A stretch of DNA of 64,000 bases, from contig CM041776.1 of assembly GCA_023374045.1 (NCBI GenBank), forward strand, positions 474,785,375 to 474,849,374, written 5' to 3'. Below, in pieces: positions 59,068 through 64,000 of the stretch. A program made the translations under genes and the position numbers. The notes under the pieces are model-generated. The model ran no database searches, was not told the origin of the DNA, and saw nothing but the letters and a program-made list of their open reading frames with translations. This DNA is from Limonium bicolor. Taxonomy: Eukaryota; Streptophyta; Magnoliopsida; Caryophyllales; Plumbaginaceae. Position 1 is the stretch's first letter; the number at the start of each line of letters is the position of its first letter.

Positions 59068-62000
59068 TGAAATACCCCGGACTTAATTAGGGTGATTTAA
59101 ATTACTCTAATACGATATTGAGGGCCTATTAGTGCCTAATGAATTTTGGTAAAAGAATAAATCCAAAGAAATAATAAAAACGCTTAAAGAGCGAAAAACG
59201 CTAAACGAGCGTTAAGTGACCGTAAGAGGAAACAACCTTAAAGAGGGTATTAAATGAATTTAAAAGGCTTATTAATGCCTAAATAATATATGGGAACCAT
59301 TCCCGAAGAAAACGGATCCATAAAACGAATTAAAAATGCTAATAAAGCTTTAGCGCACGTTTTTCGAGAAAACCCGAAAACGTGACTTTGAGTGGTCAAA
59401 CGAACCCGTAAAAATTATAGTCATTAAATAACTATAAACAAACATTAATGGGAGCATAATAGCCATTAAAATTAAAGAAACGAGAAAATTCCGGAAAACG
59501 GGCCCGGTTAGTGAATAGTGCTAAAACCGGGTAAATAAACGAGCGTTTTCTGTAAAAGACGAAAAACGCTCCAGCCTGTAACAGTTATGTGGCCGGTTTT
59601 TAATTGTGAGACAGCCCACTCACACACTTAATAAGCTAGAAAGAAATAAAGGAAAGAAAGAAAAAAAGTAGAAAAACAACCCCACCCTCTCTCTCCTCTC
59701 TCATTTCTCTTTTCTTCCTCTCTTTCCTCTCTTTCTCCTTCCTCCATCGTTTTCTCCCCTCTATGGTAGCAGCCGATTTCCTTCCTCCTCCCATGGCTAC
59801 TCTACCTCCCTCTTCATGCTCTATCTTCATTTGAGCTCCAAATGTAAAAATAATTACATATTTGTAATCCCCTCATCCTCCTCTATCATTCCCTCTTTTC
59901 AAAATTCGAAAATGAAGAACTTCATCTCCATGGGTTTTCCCCATTTGAAGAGAAAAGCACATCATCTTGTAGCTTGGAGTCTCCTCTTTCTTCTAAGGTA
60001 AAAATTCATCAAAACGCATGTTTGCTCTTCCTCCCTTGGTAGCCGATTTTGGGCTCTCTCTCACACCTTGTTTTTCTTCTTGATTTTGAGCTTCATTTCA
60101 ACCCTCTAATGGTGGAGTAATTCCCTTCTTGATTCAAGGGTGAGAACCCCTCTCAAAAATCTCCAAAGGTAAAACCCTAACTTGTGCACTAAGCCCTTTT
60201 GGTTGAATTAAGATTTCCTAAGCGTCTAGATAATTAATTGAGTATATTTTTGTGTTTCTTGAATGTTGGGGTGGAGTTTGGAAACTCCATCCCCACTTGA
60301 CCGATTTTGAGAAGAGGAGGAACAAGAGGAGAATCAAATAGGAAGTTGTGAATTAAGGTAAGAAATCTACCTTAAACTTTGTTTTAATTGCTTACGGAAT
60401 TGGGATGGGTGAAATTGAATAATGAAACCAAAACTTGTGCTAGTAATGTGTGTGAATGATATGAGAGAGATTGTGAAAATGGTATTGTATTAAGGCCTAA
60501 GTGCCATTGTATTTGAGAATTTTGAGGTATATGTTGTGTGCTGGTAGGACCCCTTGTGGGTGTGGCTAGATTAGGAATGAAAATTGATGAGAGTTGGTGG
60601 ATTGGGAGATGTTAAATTATGGGGAGGTTATGGCGAAATTTTGGTAGACATAATGTGTTCTAGGTGTTGTAATGAGTAAGAACAATCTTGGGAATGACCT
60701 TGGTATTGGAAGGGATCTAATTGGATTAGTGAACCCTCTTGAGTGGATATAAGGGTAGGAAAAGGAAGAGGCAAAATCTGTAGCATAGGGTATTGAAATG
60801 CCTTGGAAAAACAAGGAAAAGAGTTAGTGTTAGAGTAGTGGAAATGAGAGTTGGACTTGGGTTTTAGAATGGTGGATATGTTGGAGTGAGTTGGTATGGC
60901 CATTAAGTGATTTGGTAGGCTTTGTAAGATGTAAAAACTAGCAAGAAGGAGTTAGAATGCAAAAGAGTGCAAAATGCAAAATGTGAGAACTTGAATTGTA
61001 GGATTTGAACAAGAATTGAAGTAGGAATTTAACCAAGGATTTGAGGTGGTTTAAGGAGTGTTTTGAGGTGTTAAAATGTGTAGGAAACTTGTGGAAAGAT
61101 TAGGAAAAGATTAAGGGTGGTTTATGGATTGATTAGGGGGTGAAAAATCACCCTTGTAGCAGGTTTTAGCAGGGTCCGGGACCTAGGATATGCACCAAGT
61201 CCCGGACCACCCCTTAAAAACGTGCCGAGAGCAAATGCAGGAATTGGTCCGGGACTTAAGTCCAGGACCAAGTCCAGGACCACCTATGAAAATATGGCCG
61301 AGAGTTAGCAGCAGTATTGGTCCGGGACCTAGGGTCCGGACCAGGTCCCAGACCACCCCCAGAATTCAACAGGAGTGTTTTTAAGGATTTAAATGATGGG
61401 GGTTTGAATGGTATTGGTTTTAGATGATGTTTAGGAGTTGTTTGGTGACTTATAAAGGTCCTAAGATGTATAAACAAGTGTTTGAAGTGAGTGAGCAAGT
61501 TAAGGAATTAAGTACGCTAAGTTAAACCGAATTAACGGGATAAAGGGGTAAGTACGGGAGTAGCGTTTATGTGCATACCGTAATACCTTAATAATAATTG
61601 AACCATTTGACATGTAATTAGTGATTCGAGAATAAGATTCGAGGAACAAGTGTGAGCCAAAGAACATGAGAACCCCCGTAAAGATAAACCCCGGTGAAAG
61701 GTATGATTTCCTCATGCTCTGTATCCTAACTTGGTTACCCCGATTTGTGCTTGTTTGATTGTGTGATCACCTAACAAGATAAATGCACGAATCGGATTGT
61801 GTGCACTCATTAGTGCTTGTGTGATATTGTTGTTGTTGGATTGTATTCTTTGACTAAAGTTTGTATAATTCATGAAATGTGGAATGTGAATGAATTGCTT
61901 GAATGTGATTGTGTGTGGTAGTGCGACTCATAGTTGAGTCTTATGTGAGTAGAGACTCGTAGCAAGAGTCAAGTGCAAACTAATAAAAGGTTGAGCACAC

Positions 62001-63481
62001 TACAACTGTCGAAACCATACACGGTAACATAAACCTACGAACGCATTCGAACGTGAGAAGGTATACGGGAGTAGTAACCTCCCGATAACGGTTAGAGAAC
62101 CGAAATGACTAAACCCACACGATAAATATTAGTGGAAGTATATAAGTAACCTCTAACTAGAGGGTTGAAAAGTTGTTCGAAATACGAACCTTGAGTAAAG
62201 TAATGAATGGTAAGGGATCACCAAACCCTTAGAAATATAGTCGAACCCCAATGAGAGGAACCGACTAACATGAGCAATGTCCCGAACATGAGAGTATTCA
62301 ATAGTGGGTTGAAACCTTAAATCTTAGAATACTAACATTGAGGAATTCCCTAAGCCAATAGATGCTATCGGAGAGATACTTCTAGGCTAATCTTGAGATT
62401 GTGAATTGACTCCGAGAGAGGAGTTTTGGGAATTTGAGTAGCCCGGTAGTGAGCCGGACATTTGAGTATTTGAGGAGCTAACTGTATAGCCCTATTTGTA
62501 TTTGAGCCCGGTGGTGGGTCTTGTGTATGACCCTGCCCGGAGGTCGTGAGATCGACTTAACATATACCTGAGAATTGAGTATTGACTTGAGTATTGAGTA
62601 TTGAGTATTGAATCGATTATGTGAGTGTTGAGAATCGAGTTGTGACTTTGGGACTTGAGAATTTGAGTTGAGTGGGGAATTGAGTTGTGTGTTGTAGTCC
62701 TTGTTGAGATTGTGAGTATGAGTACCCAAGGGAGGGGGTAGTACATGAGTAGTTGAGTAAGGCATGGTGAGGTAGAAACCTTCCTCAAGCCTAATTAAGG
62801 AACATATCGAACCAACCCTTGATGTGTGTGATAGTGCTTGTGTTCAATGCTGAACTTGATTGTGAATGTACATATATAATGTATGTTGTTTGCATGCTGT
62901 TGTGATAAAATGAACCGCATGCTCTCGACCAATTAGTCGGCGTACCCTCGCTAGTACGCGGGGTATGCGGAAGTCATATTCAGCGTAAGCTGACCCCTAG
63001 GGGGAACGTTTTTAGTGTGCAGGTACCCGAAGAGAATATGATCACTGTAAGTGACCGACAGCTAAGCCGGACACCATTCGAGAGTAGGACGGGGTCGTAT
63101 TGATATGGGTAGTTGTTAAGGGAATTGTATTTATGTATTGTGGATTTGTAAGACCGAAGGGTCATTGATAAACTTGTGGATCGTAGACACTCGGTATAGT
63201 ATAGAATGGTTATTGTATTGTATATTGTGGTGTTAAAGGTTGCATTGACTTGAGAATTGTTTAAGTAAAGGAAGTATGGTTTGTAAAGTGTACTCGGTAT
63301 AAGACCTATCAGACGGTAGTGTATTGTTGTTGTATTTGAGTTTGTATTTGGCCTAGTAGTCACGTGGGTGACTAGCGGCATGTATCATTGTACCCCCGGT
63401 TGTGGTTTGAATTCCGCTGCATTATGGTTGGATTTGAGACGGGTTAGGAGATAATGGTGTGATACCGGTTGGGGTGTTACA
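59068..63481 (+). mobile_element. LARD-1 3' LTR
   Basis: This 4414-bp LTR is collinear with 49389-53780 throughout. The quasi-palindrome cluster is at about 61173-61360. Differences are dominated by single-base indels. Confidence 0.92.
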
Positions 63482-63906
63482 TTTATGAATTATAGTTTCC
63501 AAATCACATGATTTAAGTTTGATACCTACTACACCCAATACTTAAATAAAGAAAGAGTAAACTAAAATGTTATTATAGTAATATCTAAGTATAACCTATG
63601 TTTCATTTCCAAAACTTAACCTACTATACGAATGGTGAATTCTAAACTTTGTTTTTGCCAATGACCGTAAGAGAGGTGAAATGAGTTAGGAAAACGTGTG
63701 GGAGCACTAAAAGATTTAGCTACAATCAAGCCAGAGTAACGACGTGTGATATTGTGCATCAACCTCCATAGGAGATGTAAAATATTGTGCTCCTTACAAG
63801 TGAGTTTAAATTCCACTTCATTATTACGAGACGGATATGGGTCGGACCCTATTTTAAGGGGGGTATGACATCTTCATCAAATAAACATACAATAAAATGA
63901 ACATAT
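63482..63906 (+). mobile_element. X interior, right part, with polypurine tract
   Basis: Sequence resumes after LARD-1's TTTAT. It ends in TTTTAAGGGGGGTA (about 63852-63865), a good polypurine tract, followed by TGACATCTTCATC. That start does not match X's LTR start at 42551, so either the tract belongs to another element or X's 3' LTR has been replaced. The frame at 63616-63816 is not recognised. Confidence 0.4.
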
Positions 63907-64000
63907 TGTAACACCCCATCCAACAACAAACACATAAACAATAATCTGCAGCGGAATACACACTTCATCAAATAACTTAACTCGTTGGTGTTACACGCCG
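63907..64000 (-). mobile_element. Terminal part of another LTR element (runs off window)
   Basis: TGTAACACCCC at 63907, followed by a CTGCAGCGGAATACA motif at about 63945, is the reverse complement of the typical 3' LTR end. The same motif (GCAGCGGAATT) occurs after the G1 LTR edge at 8853. It is therefore likely a minus-strand LTR whose remainder lies beyond the window. Confidence 0.55.

Larger units (their letters stand above)
49389..63481 (+). mobile_element. LARD-1, large nonautonomous LTR element
   Basis: This 14.1-kb element has 4.4-kb LTRs and a perfect TTTAT duplication (49384-49388, 63482-63486). The primer-binding site is at 53786-53797 and the polypurine tract at about 59055-59067. 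The 5.3-kb interior holds no recognisable gag, protease, RT, RNase H or integrase. Long LTRs with a noncoding interior fit the LARD (large retrotransposon derivative) class. Its LTR aligns with G1's LTR at the start (GGAAC.ATTCCCGAAG.AAACGGATCC), at the donor-like sites and near the end. G1-type proteins are the probable source for its movement. Confidence 0.9.

Overview
This is a plant nuclear window made almost entirely of transposable elements. The evidence for a plant is the set of lineages: Ty1/copia and chromodomain-bearing Ty3/gypsy elements, primer-binding sites matching initiator tRNA-Met (TGGTATCAGAGC), and LTRs running TGAAATACC...GGTGTTACA. I see no intact host gene and no rRNA or tRNA gene. 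The species cannot be named from the sequence. The density and nesting of elements suggest repeat-rich heterochromatin.

Left half (1-41025). The outermost layer is a coding-poor LTR element, called E1, on the + strand. Its LTRs are 3381-5856 and 38556-41025, and 1.2 kb of an upstream copy's 3' interior (2160-3380) precedes the first LTR. A reverse-oriented LTR (X', 1-2159) cuts that upstream copy. A Ty1/copia element, C1 (7684-31860, minus, TSD TCCGG), sits inside E1. A Ty3/gypsy chromovirus, G1 (8853-27952, minus), has split C1's reverse transcriptase. A gag-only copia derivative, C2 (12954-17872, minus, TSD CACAC), lies inside G1. This gives four nested layers. The right side of E1 also carries a 786-bp hAT-like nonautonomous DNA transposon (8-bp TSD ATTGGAAG) and a later 3.27-kb tandem duplication that copied it.

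Right half (41026-64000). About 1.5 kb of unassigned sequence is followed by a second, very long LTR-like unit X (42551-47890, plus). X is an inverted relative of X' and ends in a primer-binding site. Its presumed interior is interrupted by a complete 14.1-kb LTR element, called LARD-1 (49389-63481, TSD TTTAT), with 4.4-kb LTRs and no recognisable gag-pol. LARD-1's LTR is homologous to G1's LTR, so G1-type proteins may mobilise it. A further element begins at 63907 and runs off the window.

The most notable content is in G1. Between its Gag zinc knuckles and its protease lies an AlkB-like 2-oxoglutarate/Fe(II) dioxygenase reading frame (21545-22300, minus). It has its own start codon, its own stop codon, a downstream AATAAA, and the iron-binding HxD...H and C-terminal Arg motif positions. 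Gag also contains two short segments with canonical GT-AG ends whose removal restores the reading frame. The AlkB frame itself may lie inside a third such segment. Many differences between paired LTRs are single-base indels, so some frameshifts noted below could be assembly errors rather than decay.
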